64,000 bases of DNA from Acidobacteriaceae bacterium. GTDB lineage: Bacteria; Acidobacteriota; Terriglobia; Terriglobales; Acidobacteriaceae. Where the stretch lies: positions 124,001 to 188,000 of the forward strand of contig PLBY01000161.1 in the NCBI GenBank assembly GCA_003134655.1. Direction: 5' to 3'. Under the pieces are notes generated by a model, which saw only the letters and a program-made list of their open reading frames with translations, did not search any database and was not told the DNA's origin. The position numbers and the translations under genes are program-made. Shown in pieces: positions 37,113-46,439 of the stretch. Positions within the stretch are counted from its first letter, which is position 1. The number at the start of each line of letters is the position of its first letter.

Positions 37113-39011
37113 ATGAAATCGATCATCGTAGGCACTGCAGGACACATCGACCACGGAAAGACGGCGCTGGTGAAGGCGTTGACCGGGATCGACGCCGACC
37201 GGTTGGAGGAAGAGAAGCGCCGCGGCATCACCATCGACCTGGGCTTCGCGCACATGGATCTGGTGAGCGCGAACGGCGACCCGTTGCACTTGGGATTTGT
37301 GGACGTCCCGGGCCACGAGCGTTTTGTGCGCAACATGCTGGCCGGGGTGGGTGGGATCGATCTGGTGCTGCTGGTGATTGCGTCCGACGAGTCGATCAAG
37401 CCGCAGACGCGCGAGCACTTCGACATTCTGCAATTGCTCGGCGTGCAACGCGGCATCACGGTTCTCACCAAGTCAGACGCGGTGGATGCGGAGACGCTCG
37501 ATGTGGTGAGGTTGGAGGTGGAGGAGTTCCTGCGCGGAACATTTTTGGAGGCGCCGCAGTCGCCGATTGTTGCTGTGAGCGCGCTGACCGGCGCCGGGTT
37601 GGAAGATCTGAAGAGCGCGATCGTCAGCGCGGCGGCCGGAGCGCAACCGCGGGATTCCAGCGCTCTGGCCCGGCTGCCCGTCGATCGCGTGTTCACCATG
37701 AAAGGGTTTGGGACAGTCGTGACCGGAACGCTCATTTCTGGGACGATTCGTCGTGACGAGGAGCTGGAAGTATTTCCCTCAGGCCGAAAAGTTCGGGTGC
37801 GTGGAGTACAGGTGCACGGGCAGCCGGCCGACGCGGCGGTGGCTGGGCAACGAACCGCGCTGAACCTTGCCGGGGCAAGCACGGAAGATTTGTCGCGCGG
37901 GATGACGCTGGCGCCGCCGGCCACGTACACCACGACGCGCCGAGTGGATGTGCAGTTGAGCCTGCTTCCAACCGCGCCGCGCCCTTTGAAGTCCCGGACG
38001 CGGGTGCACTTCCATTCAAACACGATGGAGACGGTTGCGGAGATCGCTCTGCATGGGGTGAAGCATCTGGCGCCGGGATCGCAGGCGTTCGCGCGGCTCA
38101 AGCTTCCGGAGGCGGCATTACTGCTTCCCGGAGACCGGTTCATCCTCCGCCAGTTCTCGCCGGTCGTCACGATCGGGGGCGGGGTTGTGCTGGATTCCGC
38201 TCCGATCCCGCGCATGCCGGAACTGGACAAGTTTTTGCAAGTTCTGGTCGCTGGCGTTCCGGAAACCATATTGAAGGCGCGGATCGCTAGACGTGGCCCC
38301 GCCGGAATTGCCACTTCGCGGCTCGTCGCTGAAACCGGGTGGACCAGGAACTTCGTCGAAGCCCGGCTGGCTCAAGCCGTGCAAGGGCGGCGAGTGCTGC
38401 GGATCGGCGATTTGTTCGTGGACGCGCCTGCGATGGCTCAGCTTCAGCAAGCCACTGTGAGTTCAGTGGAGGGGTTTCATCGGAAGAATTCCCTGGTGAA
38501 CGGAATCGCGAGGGAAGCGTTACGCGAGCAGGTTAAAGCACCCTCGGAAGTATTCTCGGCGTCACTTGATCTACTCGTCCGGGAAAGGAAGATCGAGGTC
38601 GTTGGCGATGTAGTGCGCTTACCCGGTCACGGCGTGGTGATGAAGGATGAGGAAGCGGAGTCAAAGAAGAAGATCGAAGAAGCCTTTGCGATGGCGGGAT
38701 TGAAAGTCCCTGCGCTACACGAGGTGATTGCGGGACTAAAAGTCGACAAGATCCGCGCGCAAAAGATTGTCACGCTCTTGTTGCGAGACAAAATGCTGGT
38801 CAAACTTTCTGACGAACTGGTTTTTCACCGGAGCGCGCTCGAAGAGTTACGCCGGCTCGTTGCAGCCCAGAAATTGAAATCTCCGAAGATGGATGTGGCG
38901 AAGTTTAAGGAATTGACGGGCGTAAGCCGGAAGTATGCCATCCCCCTGCTTGAATACTTGGACAGGGAGCGCGTGACCAGGCGCATTGGCGACCTGCGCG
39001 AAATTCTTTAG
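37113..39011 (+). CDS. selB: Selenocysteine-specific elongation factor SelB
   Basis: MKSIIVGTAGHIDHGKTALVKALTGIDADRLEEEKRRGITIDLGFAHMDL; winged-helix-like C-terminus. Confidence 0.93.
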   Translation: MKSIIVGTAGHIDHGKTALVKALTGIDADRLEEEKRRGITIDLGFAHMDLVSANGDPLHLGFVDVPGHERFVRNMLAGVGGIDLVLLVIASDESIKPQTREHFDILQLLGVQRGITVLTKSDAVDAETLDVVRLEVEEFLRGTFLEAPQSPIVAVSALTGAGLEDLKSAIVSAAAGAQPRDSSALARLPVDRVFTMKGFGTVVTGTLISGTIRRDEELEVFPSGRKVRVRGVQVHGQPADAAVAGQRTALNLAGASTEDLSRGMTLAPPATYTTTRRVDVQLSLLPTAPRPLKSRTRVHFHSNTMETVAEIALHGVKHLAPGSQAFARLKLPEAALLLPGDRFILRQFSPVVTIGGGVVLDSAPIPRMPELDKFLQVLVAGVPETILKARIARRGPAGIATSRLVAETGWTRNFVEARLAQAVQGRRVLRIGDLFVDAPAMAQLQQATVSSVEGFHRKNSLVNGIAREALREQVKAPSEVFSASLDLLVRERKIEVVGDVVRLPGHGVVMKDEEAESKKKIEEAFAMAGLKVPALHEVIAGLKVDKIRAQKIVTLLLRDKMLVKLSDELVFHRSALEELRRLVAAQKLKSPKMDVAKFKELTGVSRKYAIPLLEYLDRERVTRRIGDLREIL

Positions 39012-39087
39012 CCACGGATTACACGGACCAACACGGATAAGGCAGAAGTCTTTTGTTGATCCGTGAAAATCGGGGCGAATCCGTGGC
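39011..39087. repeat. Inverted repeat of 9-bp units (CACGGATTA class)
   Basis: GCCACGGATT acacggaccaacacggata ... gatccgtg ... AATCCGTGGC. Confidence 0.75.
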
Positions 39088-39094
39088 GAAGAAG

Positions 39095-39622
39095 TTAGAC
39101 CTTTTCCTCCGGAAACTCAACTTCCAGTCCCAGTGGGTCAGTGAAACGATTGGTGAGGTTCGCGAGGCCCGTCAGCAGGTGGATGTCAACGATTTCAGGT
39201 TCCGAGAAATGCTTGCTCAGCGTGGCAAAATCGGCGTCATCGACGTCGTGGGGCGTGCGCGTCAGTTTTTCGACGTAGGTGAGCGCGGCGCGCTCTTTCT
39301 CGCTGTAGCGCGAATAATCTCCCGCCCTAAGCACTGCCCAATCTTCCGCGATCAGTCCCACCCGTTTGGAGGATGCCACGTGGTGCTGAATGCAGTAGTG
39401 GCAGCCGTTGATGAGCGAGACACGGAGGTAGATGAGTTCATAGAGCTTGCGGTCCAGGGAGCGTCCCACGCTCGCGTAGAAGCTTAGAAAGTTCTTCAGC
39501 ATCTCCGGGCGGTGCGCCAGCGCTTTCTGAGCGTTGCCAGGTTTGCCGCGCAGCGTCTTCTCGTAGATTTCCTGGACTTCGGCGTTGGCCGATTCCGGGC
39601 TGATCAGGGTGATACGCGCCAT
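39095..39622 (-). CDS. Carboxymuconolactone decarboxylase/AhpD-like protein
   Basis: YLRVSLINGCHYCIQHHVASSKRVGL (CxxC..H); start 39622. Confidence 0.85.
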   Translation of the reverse strand: MARITLISPESANAEVQEIYEKTLRGKPGNAQKALAHRPEMLKNFLSFYASVGRSLDRKLYELIYLRVSLINGCHYCIQHHVASSKRVGLIAEDWAVLRAGDYSRYSEKERAALTYVEKLTRTPHDVDDADFATLSKHFSEPEIVDIHLLTGLANLTNRFTDPLGLEVEFPEEKV

Positions 39623-39803
39623 CGAATTCTCCAAGATTGAGAGTGGAACGGATTGGTCTTCATCATCGCAGATCGGGTGATTTTGTGCAGGGGGATGTGC
39701 ATTGAAAGCACCGCATAGGGAGAGATACTTGTCACGCCGCCAGCCGACGCTGATCATGCACTGACAACGGGCGAGCTGCCTCGTCGACATTGGAGGGGAG
39801 TTT

Positions 39804-40253
39804 ATGAAACATACTTGGGTTGTGATGGCGTTGTTCTGTACGACGGCGGCCTGGGCCCAAGATACCGAAGCGGCCACGAAATCGAAAATTGTGGCTCTAG
39901 AGCAATTGTGGAATCAGGCGTATAAATCCGGCGACACCAAAGCGCTGGATTCCATTCTTGATGATGGAATTGTGCTGGTGAATGATGATGGCTCGGTGCA
40001 GACCAAGGCTGAATTTCTGGCCAGCGTGAAATCGTCCGCCCCGGAACCCGGCGCGCAGCAGCAACAGGTCGCGCCGGAGTCGTTCAACGTGCATGTGCAC
40101 GGAAATGTGGCCATCGCCACCGGCGTGATGAAAGTGAAAGGTGTCGAAGGAGGCAAGACGTACACACGGCGCGAACGCTTTGTAGATACCTGGGTGTTCA
40201 AGCACGGGACCTGGGTCTGCATTGGCACGGATGCCACGCCCGTCTTGCACTGA
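39804..40253 (+). CDS. Secreted NTF2-like/DUF4440 protein
   Basis: Signal peptide; LEQLWNQAYKSGDTKALDSILDDGIVLVNDDGS. Confidence 0.75.
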   Translation: MKHTWVVMALFCTTAAWAQDTEAATKSKIVALEQLWNQAYKSGDTKALDSILDDGIVLVNDDGSVQTKAEFLASVKSSAPEPGAQQQQVAPESFNVHVHGNVAIATGVMKVKGVEGGKTYTRRERFVDTWVFKHGTWVCIGTDATPVLH

Positions 40254-40301
40254 TCGAAGTTCGACGATCACTGATCCACGACCGAGGAGTGCTCGCCTGC
40301 C

Positions 40302-40802
40302 ATGCTTCAGATTCGTCCTGCAACCATCCATGATGCAGCTCTGCTGCGGACCATGATTCGCGAGCTCGCGGAGTTTGAGCGTCAACTCGAACTGGTCACC
40401 ATCCGCGAAGAAGACCTGGCGCGGGATGGATTCGGGGAGAACCCGCGTTTCCGTGCGCTCATCGCCGAGTGGGAAGGGCGTCCGGCGGGATATGCCGTCT
40501 TTTTTGGATACTATTCAACGTGGGCGGGCCGCGGATTGTTTCTGGAAGACTTGTTTGTGCGGGAGGCATTCCGTAAGCGCGGCTTCGGAACGGCACTGCT
40601 GGCGGCGGTCGCGCGCATTGCGGTCGACGAGCACTGCTACGGAATACACTGGGAAGTGCTCGACTGGAACGAGAAGGCGATCGAGTTGTACACAAAGATG
40701 GGAGCGACCTTTCGCGATCAGTGGCGACCCGTGCTTTTGATCGATGACGCTCTGCGGCGACTGGCGGAGAAGGCAGGCGATTCAATGAGTCGCGGAAAAT
40801 AG
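40302..40802 (+). CDS. GNAT-family N-acetyltransferase
   Basis: LEDLFVREAFRKRGFGTALLAAVARIA; HWEVLDWNEKAIELYTKMGA. Confidence 0.88.
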   Translation: MLQIRPATIHDAALLRTMIRELAEFERQLELVTIREEDLARDGFGENPRFRALIAEWEGRPAGYAVFFGYYSTWAGRGLFLEDLFVREAFRKRGFGTALLAAVARIAVDEHCYGIHWEVLDWNEKAIELYTKMGATFRDQWRPVLLIDDALRRLAEKAGDSMSRGK

Positions 40803-40809
40803 CGAGAAG

Positions 40810-42186
40810 ATGGCAGTCATCAAAATCATCGGGGCCGGGTTGGCTGGGTCGGAAGCTGCGTGGCAGTGTGCGCAGCGGGGATTCGAAGTAGAACTTTTCG
40901 AAATGCGTCCAGTGCGGTCGACCCCGGCTCACCAGACCGCGGACTTTGCGGAACTGGTGTGCTCGAACTCGCTGAAGTCGGATAGCGAGAACACGGCGCC
41001 ATGGCTGCTGAAGGAAGAGATGCGGCGTTCGGGTTCGCTGCTGCTGCAGATTGCGCGGGAGTGTGCAGTCCCGGCGGGACACGCGCTGGCGGTGGACCGG
41101 GTAACATTCGCGGCGCGCGTGACGGAGGCGATCTCGCGCGAGCCGCGCATTGTGGTGCGGCGGGAAGAAGTGACGGCGGTCGATGAAGCGGATTGCATCA
41201 CGATCATCGCCACTGGACCGCTCACGTCTGAGGCTCTGACTTCTGAGATTGCTCGGCTTAGCGAAACTGTCGACACCTCAAGCAGCGAGCGGGCGGGGGC
41301 GCCCGCTCCACATAGAACCCATCTCTATTTCTACGACTCGATCAGCCCGATCGTGGAGGCTGATTCGATTGACATGGAGCGGGTCTACATGGCGGCGCGA
41401 TATGACAAAGGATCGGCGGATTACATCAATTGTCCGATGACGCCGGTGGAGTATGGTCGCTTTTACGATGAGCTCCTGGCAGCGCAGTCCGTAGAAGAGC
41501 GCGAGTGGGAGAAGCTGAACTATTTCGAAAGTTGCCTGCCGATAGAGGAGATTGCGCGCCGCGGGCGGGACACGCTTCGCTTCGGTCCGATGAAGCCGGT
41601 GGGGCTGATCAATCCGCGCACCGGCAAGATGCCTTATGCGGTGGTGCAGTTGCGGCAGGAGAACTTGCGGGCGGATTCCTACAATCTGGTTGGATTTCAG
41701 AATCATTTGAAGTTCGGTGAGCAGGCGCGGGTGCTGCGGCTGATTCCGGGCCTGGAGAACGCGCGGTTCTTGCGCTATGGGCAGATTCACCGCAACACCT
41801 ACATCAATGCGCCGACCTTGCTGCGTGGGACCTTGCAGATGAAGTTGCATCCACGGGTTTTCTTCGCTGGACAGATCTGCGGTGTGGAAGGCTACGTGGA
41901 GTCGATCGCGACCGGGTTGTTGGCCGGGATGCATGCTGCTGCTCTCGCTTCTGAGGCCGAAATGCCCCCTGCTCCCCGGGCATCCGCTTTCGGATCGCTT
42001 ACGCACTACGTCACGCGCGCGGATGCCAAGAACTTTCAACCCGCCAATATCACGTTTGACCTACTGCCTCCGTTGGAGAGGAAGATCCGCGATCGGAAAG
42101 AACGCCATCGGCTGCAATGTGAGTTGGCGCTCAGAGAGTTTGATCAGTGGATGAATGCGGTCGGCACAACAACCGCGAAGTCCTGA
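40810..42186 (+). CDS. trmFO: Methylenetetrahydrofolate-tRNA-(uracil-5-)-methyltransferase
   Basis: IIGAGLAGSEAAWQ; FEMRPVRSTPAHQTADFAELVCSNSLKSD; YFESCLPIEEIARRG. Confidence 0.95.
   Translation: MAVIKIIGAGLAGSEAAWQCAQRGFEVELFEMRPVRSTPAHQTADFAELVCSNSLKSDSENTAPWLLKEEMRRSGSLLLQIARECAVPAGHALAVDRVTFAARVTEAISREPRIVVRREEVTAVDEADCITIIATGPLTSEALTSEIARLSETVDTSSSERAGAPAPHRTHLYFYDSISPIVEADSIDMERVYMAARYDKGSADYINCPMTPVEYGRFYDELLAAQSVEEREWEKLNYFESCLPIEEIARRGRDTLRFGPMKPVGLINPRTGKMPYAVVQLRQENLRADSYNLVGFQNHLKFGEQARVLRLIPGLENARFLRYGQIHRNTYINAPTLLRGTLQMKLHPRVFFAGQICGVEGYVESIATGLLAGMHAAALASEAEMPPAPRASAFGSLTHYVTRADAKNFQPANITFDLLPPLERKIRDRKERHRLQCELALREFDQWMNAVGTTTAKS
41287..41318. repeat. REP-like palindrome inside trmFO coding frame
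   Basis: GAGCGGGCG-gggg-CGCCCGCTC-CACATAGAAC, encoding ERAGAPAPHRT. Confidence 0.8.
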
Positions 42187-42261
42187 GGCGGGAGAACTCG
42201 GCCGAAGGGGTTGCTCGGCCCGACCGGTCTGAGCCGAGCGCCCAATCCTGAGCATCTTCTC

Positions 42262-42310
42262 AGGCCTCGCTTCGCCTCGGCGGACAGCCGAGGCGGCTGT
42301 CTCCACATAG
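42262..42310. repeat. REP-like palindrome
   Basis: GGACAGCCGAGGCGGCTGTCTCCACATAGG. Confidence 0.85.
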
Positions 42311-42407
42311 GCTTTTTCCTGCAACAAAAGCCCTCCCGTCTGCGTATCTAATGCTAAGCCGGTCCGGGGGATTACCTTCTCTCCTCGGTTTCGTCCAACC
42401 AAGTGAC

Positions 42408-43667
42408 ATGACGGTACGCGATCTCATTTTCGACGTGCTTCGGACTTTGTGGTCGCACAAGCTGCGTGCCTTCCTCACCATGTTCGGCATTGCCTGGGGC
42501 ATTGTGTCGATTGTGCTCATGGTGGCGGCGGGCGAAGGGCTGCGCAAGGGCCAGGCAGAACAGGCGAGGAATCTAGGCAAGGACGTGATGATTGTTTTCC
42601 ACGGCCGGACCAGCTTGCAGGCAGGCGGAACTCATGCCGGGCGAGTCGTGCATTGGGAGGACCAAGATGTTCCGGTGGTGCAGGCGGAGTCGCCGGATTG
42701 TGAGTATGCGATTCCGGAGCTCGAGCAAGATACCGTGCGGGTGCACAGCAACTTCAATAACGCCGCATTCACGGTGACGGGTTCCTATCCGCCGTTCGGC
42801 TATATTCGAAGTCTCGACGTCGGTGCGGGACGTTTCTACGATTGGGACGACATGCGGGAAGCCAGGCGTGTGGCGTTCCTCGGGTCGGACGCGGCGAAGC
42901 AATTATTTCCCGGGCGAAATCCAGTGGGGGACACGGTCTATCTGAACGATTTTCCCTACACCGTGATTGGTGTGATGGCGAAGAAGAAGCAGGATTCCAG
43001 TTATGACGGTTGGGATGTGAACAAAGTGTTCCTGCCTTTTGCCGCGATGCGCCGTGACTTTCCCGACAAGCCTCCAGGAACTGACTCCACCTTCGATCAG
43101 TTATTGGTGACGCCGAAATCGGTCGACCAACACTCGGCATGTAAGCGCGAAGTGCGGGCGACACTGGCACGCATGCACCGCTACGATCCCAACGACAAGG
43201 AAGCGTGTCCGATCTGGGACACGGTGCAGGAAGCGCAGGCCTTCAAGACGATGACCGACGGGATGAAATTCTTTCTGGGAGCGGTTGGGATTGTGACGTT
43301 GCTCCTGGGCGGCATTGGAGTCATGAACGTGATGCTGGTCGCGGTGCGGGAGCGCACGCGGGAGATCGGCGTGCGCAAGGCGATAGGCGCTCCGGCAGGG
43401 ACGATCCTGCGGCAATTCTTTATTGAAGCGCTGATCATCGCGTTGTTGAGTGGAGGTATCGGCCTCGGCATTGCGTTTGGTTTCTGTGCATTGGTGAACA
43501 TGTTGCCGATGCCGGATTTCTTTGCCGGACTAATTCCGAGTTGGAGTTCGGGTTTGATCGCCGCTGGGCTGTTGGGAGCGATCGCTGTCGGCGCAGCTTT
43601 ATACCCCGCGCGAAGAGCAGCGTCGATTGATCCGATCGAAGCGCTGCGATATGAGGCGGGTGGGTAG
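42408..43667 (+). CDS. MacB/FtsX-type ABC transporter permease
   Basis: HKLRAFLTMFGIAWGIVSIVLM; GGIGVMNVMLVAVRERTREIGVRKAIGA; ARRAASIDPIEALRYE. Confidence 0.9.
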   Translation: MTVRDLIFDVLRTLWSHKLRAFLTMFGIAWGIVSIVLMVAAGEGLRKGQAEQARNLGKDVMIVFHGRTSLQAGGTHAGRVVHWEDQDVPVVQAESPDCEYAIPELEQDTVRVHSNFNNAAFTVTGSYPPFGYIRSLDVGAGRFYDWDDMREARRVAFLGSDAAKQLFPGRNPVGDTVYLNDFPYTVIGVMAKKKQDSSYDGWDVNKVFLPFAAMRRDFPDKPPGTDSTFDQLLVTPKSVDQHSACKREVRATLARMHRYDPNDKEACPIWDTVQEAQAFKTMTDGMKFFLGAVGIVTLLLGGIGVMNVMLVAVRERTREIGVRKAIGAPAGTILRQFFIEALIIALLSGGIGLGIAFGFCALVNMLPMPDFFAGLIPSWSSGLIAAGLLGAIAVGAALYPARRAASIDPIEALRYEAGG

Positions 43668-43685
43668 GTCTGGGTAGCGAGTCGA

Positions 43686-44942
43686 ATGCTAATTGAAATC
43701 ATTCTCGAGGCCTGGACCGCCCTGAAGCGCAACGTGACGCGAAGTTTCCTCACGATGCTGGGAATCGTGTGGGGCATCGCGACGGTGACTCTCTTGATCG
43801 CGTACGGAAATAGTTTTCGCAGCGTGCTAGTGCATGGTTTTGACGCGTTCGGCAAGGGCGCAGTCATTTGCTGGCCGCAACAAACCAGCGAACAGCCGGG
43901 TGGGCAACGTGCCGGGAAAAAAGTTGTGCTCGAGCAGGCCGATCTGGACATGGTGAAGCAGACGGCTTCTCTGGTGAAGCATGTCTGCTTGGAAACGGTG
44001 CGGCGTCCTGGAATTGCCTATGGCGACCGAATGGTGGGTACCGCACCGGTGCGCGGTGTGTGTCCGGAATATGGCGAAATGCGGAACGAAGTTCCGTCGG
44101 AAGGCCGCTGGATTAACGCCGAGGATGAAATCGAACGGCGGCGCGTGATCTTTCTGGGGGGACGACTGAAGGAAGAGTTGTTCAGCGGGCGTCCGGCAGT
44201 GGGCGAGACCGTGCAAGTCTCCGGCGTACGCTTCACCGTGGTCGGGGTGATGGCGCGGAAGATTCAGCTCAGCAATTATTTCTCCAGCGACGACGAGTCG
44301 TCGTGGATTCCGTATTCGGCGGCGGGTGATTTGTGGAACACGCGCTATGCCGCGGTGATGGTGTTTGAGCCGATCGCGCCACAATTTGAAAAGAAGGCGA
44401 TGGCACAGGTTTTGGCGGCTGTGGCCACGCGGCAGAACTTCTCGCCCACCGATCCCAAGGCGTTCCAGATGTTCGGGCGCGATGAGTTCCGTCCGGTCAT
44501 CGACGCGCTGACGATTGGATTGCAAGTGCTGCTGACTTTCATCGGCACCTTGACTCTCGGAATCGGCGGCGTGGGCGTGATGAATATCATGCTGGTCTCG
44601 GTCGACGAGCGCATCCGCGAGATCGGCCTGCGGCGCGCGCTGGGAGCGCGCAAGCGCCACATCAAACTGCAATTTCTTGCTGAGACGCTGCTGATCATGC
44701 TGATTGGTGGCGCGATCGGCGTGTTGTTGTCTTATCTGATTGCGTGGTCCGTCGGCACGCTGCCGATGATGGGGCCGCTGTTTGAGGACGATTCCGGGCA
44801 GGGAGACATTCATCTGCAAATTTCAATGATGACCGTAATCCTGTCGACCGCGGTCTTGCTGGTGGTGGGCGTGATCAGCGGTCTTGTTCCGGCGATGCGG
44901 GCATCGAAACTCGATCCAGTCGAGGCCTTGCGCTACGAGTAA
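43686..44942 (+). CDS. MacB/FtsX-type ABC transporter permease (tandem)
   Basis: RSFLTMLGIVWGIATVTLLIAYG; IGGVGVMNIMLVSVDERIREIGLRRALGAR; PVEALRYE. Confidence 0.9.
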   Translation: MLIEIILEAWTALKRNVTRSFLTMLGIVWGIATVTLLIAYGNSFRSVLVHGFDAFGKGAVICWPQQTSEQPGGQRAGKKVVLEQADLDMVKQTASLVKHVCLETVRRPGIAYGDRMVGTAPVRGVCPEYGEMRNEVPSEGRWINAEDEIERRRVIFLGGRLKEELFSGRPAVGETVQVSGVRFTVVGVMARKIQLSNYFSSDDESSWIPYSAAGDLWNTRYAAVMVFEPIAPQFEKKAMAQVLAAVATRQNFSPTDPKAFQMFGRDEFRPVIDALTIGLQVLLTFIGTLTLGIGGVGVMNIMLVSVDERIREIGLRRALGARKRHIKLQFLAETLLIMLIGGAIGVLLSYLIAWSVGTLPMMGPLFEDDSGQGDIHLQISMMTVILSTAVLLVVGVISGLVPAMRASKLDPVEALRYE

Positions 44943-44973
44943 TTCCGGAAGGGGCGCGGCCGAAGATCTGACT

Positions 44974-45798
44974 TTAAGGCTGCGCGAGAGGTTGGAACTT
45001 CGCAGTCTTTGCGTGGGGCCACGAGAATCGCCTGCCTACAATGCATTTCACGATGAGGTGATCGGTAGAACTGGTTGCGCCGATACCCACTCCGAAGTTG
45101 AATTCCCACTGCGGACCGAAGTCCACGTCGATGGTCGGGAAGAACTGCTGTTGCTGATTTCTCAGCGTGTCGAAGTTTCCCAGAGAGCCGTAAGACGCGT
45201 AATACTCCAGACCGCCGGCGATCTTCTTGGTGAAGTTATAACTGAACTTGGCGGCGGGAGAGAAAGTTACGCCCTGGTTCACGCCCGGACCGTGAAACGA
45301 GCGATCGAGCGCAGGGTTGAAAGCAAAATACCAGCGGTCGATTTGTTTGTCGACGATGGGGCGGATCTCCAAAGTCCACGTGTCGGGTGAGTAGGCGGCG
45401 CGCTGGTAGCCGAATTCCAGCGACAAACTCACCCCCACCGGCCAATGCCACTGCTCGGGAGCGCGCACACGCGGGCGGATGTGATCGCCCACCCACTGCC
45501 ATCCCTCGCCGGGCTGAATACTGGAAAAAACGTAGAAGCCAACCTCAGACCAGTCGTTCATTCCCTGCGTGAGTTCCAGCGTTTCGTGCTCGGCGTGATT
45601 GGTGGGAAGCATGCCGTCTTGCACAGTCTTGCTGCCGTCGACGGTGAAATTGGAGTGAATCTCAACCATCGTGGTACGCGGCGCAACGGTCTCGGAGCCG
45701 TAAACCTGAATTTCGTAATTGTCTTGCGAGCGAGCGAACGGGGTTAGCAGGCTGGCGGAGAAGAGAGTCAGGAGTGCGAGTCGCGACGAACGAGTCAT
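44974..45798 (-). CDS. Secreted hypothetical protein, possible outer-membrane beta-barrel
   Basis: Signal peptide; alternating-pattern sequence VGVSLSLEFGYQRAAYSPDTWTLEIRPIVDKQIDRWYFAFNPAL. Confidence 0.5.
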   Translation of the reverse strand: MTRSSRLALLTLFSASLLTPFARSQDNYEIQVYGSETVAPRTTMVEIHSNFTVDGSKTVQDGMLPTNHAEHETLELTQGMNDWSEVGFYVFSSIQPGEGWQWVGDHIRPRVRAPEQWHWPVGVSLSLEFGYQRAAYSPDTWTLEIRPIVDKQIDRWYFAFNPALDRSFHGPGVNQGVTFSPAAKFSYNFTKKIAGGLEYYASYGSLGNFDTLRNQQQQFFPTIDVDFGPQWEFNFGVGIGATSSTDHLIVKCIVGRRFSWPHAKTAKFQPLAQP

Positions 45799-45983
45799 GG
45801 GTCTAACGGGTCATGCCTTGAGATTGCGCAGCAGGCCGCCCGTTCCGCGCGCGACCATCTGCCTCAATGATGCACGGTATCGTCAGGAAGATGCAAGATT
45901 GAGCCGCCCGCACGGGGAACTCCCTGCCAATGAGAGGTGTCTGATGTTGCAGACACGCGCGTGCCCCGAGAGGAGCAACTGGT

Positions 45984-46427
45984 ATGGCTTTCTCAATGGC
46001 AGGCGGAGGTGCGCGCGGTCCGCAGATTAACGTCACGCCACTCATCGATGTGCTGCTGACCCTGATCATTATGTTCATGCTCGTAGTGTCGATGGACAAG
46101 GAATATCAGGAGAAGGTCCAGCTTCCGCAGCCCCCCAAAGATGCGGAGTCTGCACCTCCGCCCGAGCGCACCGTTGTAATCCAGATCGTGTGGACGACGA
46201 AGGATACACCGCCGACGGTGAAGATCAACCAGGACGATGTGCGCTGGGAAGACTTAGAGACGCGGTTGGCGCAGATTTACTTGAAGCGAGCGGAGAAGGT
46301 GGCCTTCGTGCGTGGCGATGCTGACGTGGATTTTCTGTATGTGGCCGACGTGATTGACCGTGCGCACAATGCGGGAGTGCAGCGGGTTGGACTTCTGACG
46401 AAAGGGCAAGAAGTGGTGGGGGAATAG
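45984..46427 (+). CDS. ExbD/TolR biopolymer transport protein
   Basis: PQINVTPLIDVLLTLIIMFMLVV. Confidence 0.88.
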   Translation: MAFSMAGGGARGPQINVTPLIDVLLTLIIMFMLVVSMDKEYQEKVQLPQPPKDAESAPPPERTVVIQIVWTTKDTPPTVKINQDDVRWEDLETRLAQIYLKRAEKVAFVRGDADVDFLYVADVIDRAHNAGVQRVGLLTKGQEVVGE

Positions 46428-46439
46428 GAGTTATCTCAG

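Noticed and set aside
43827-44819. 330-aa minus ORF opposite the second permease
   Set aside because: Antisense artefact.
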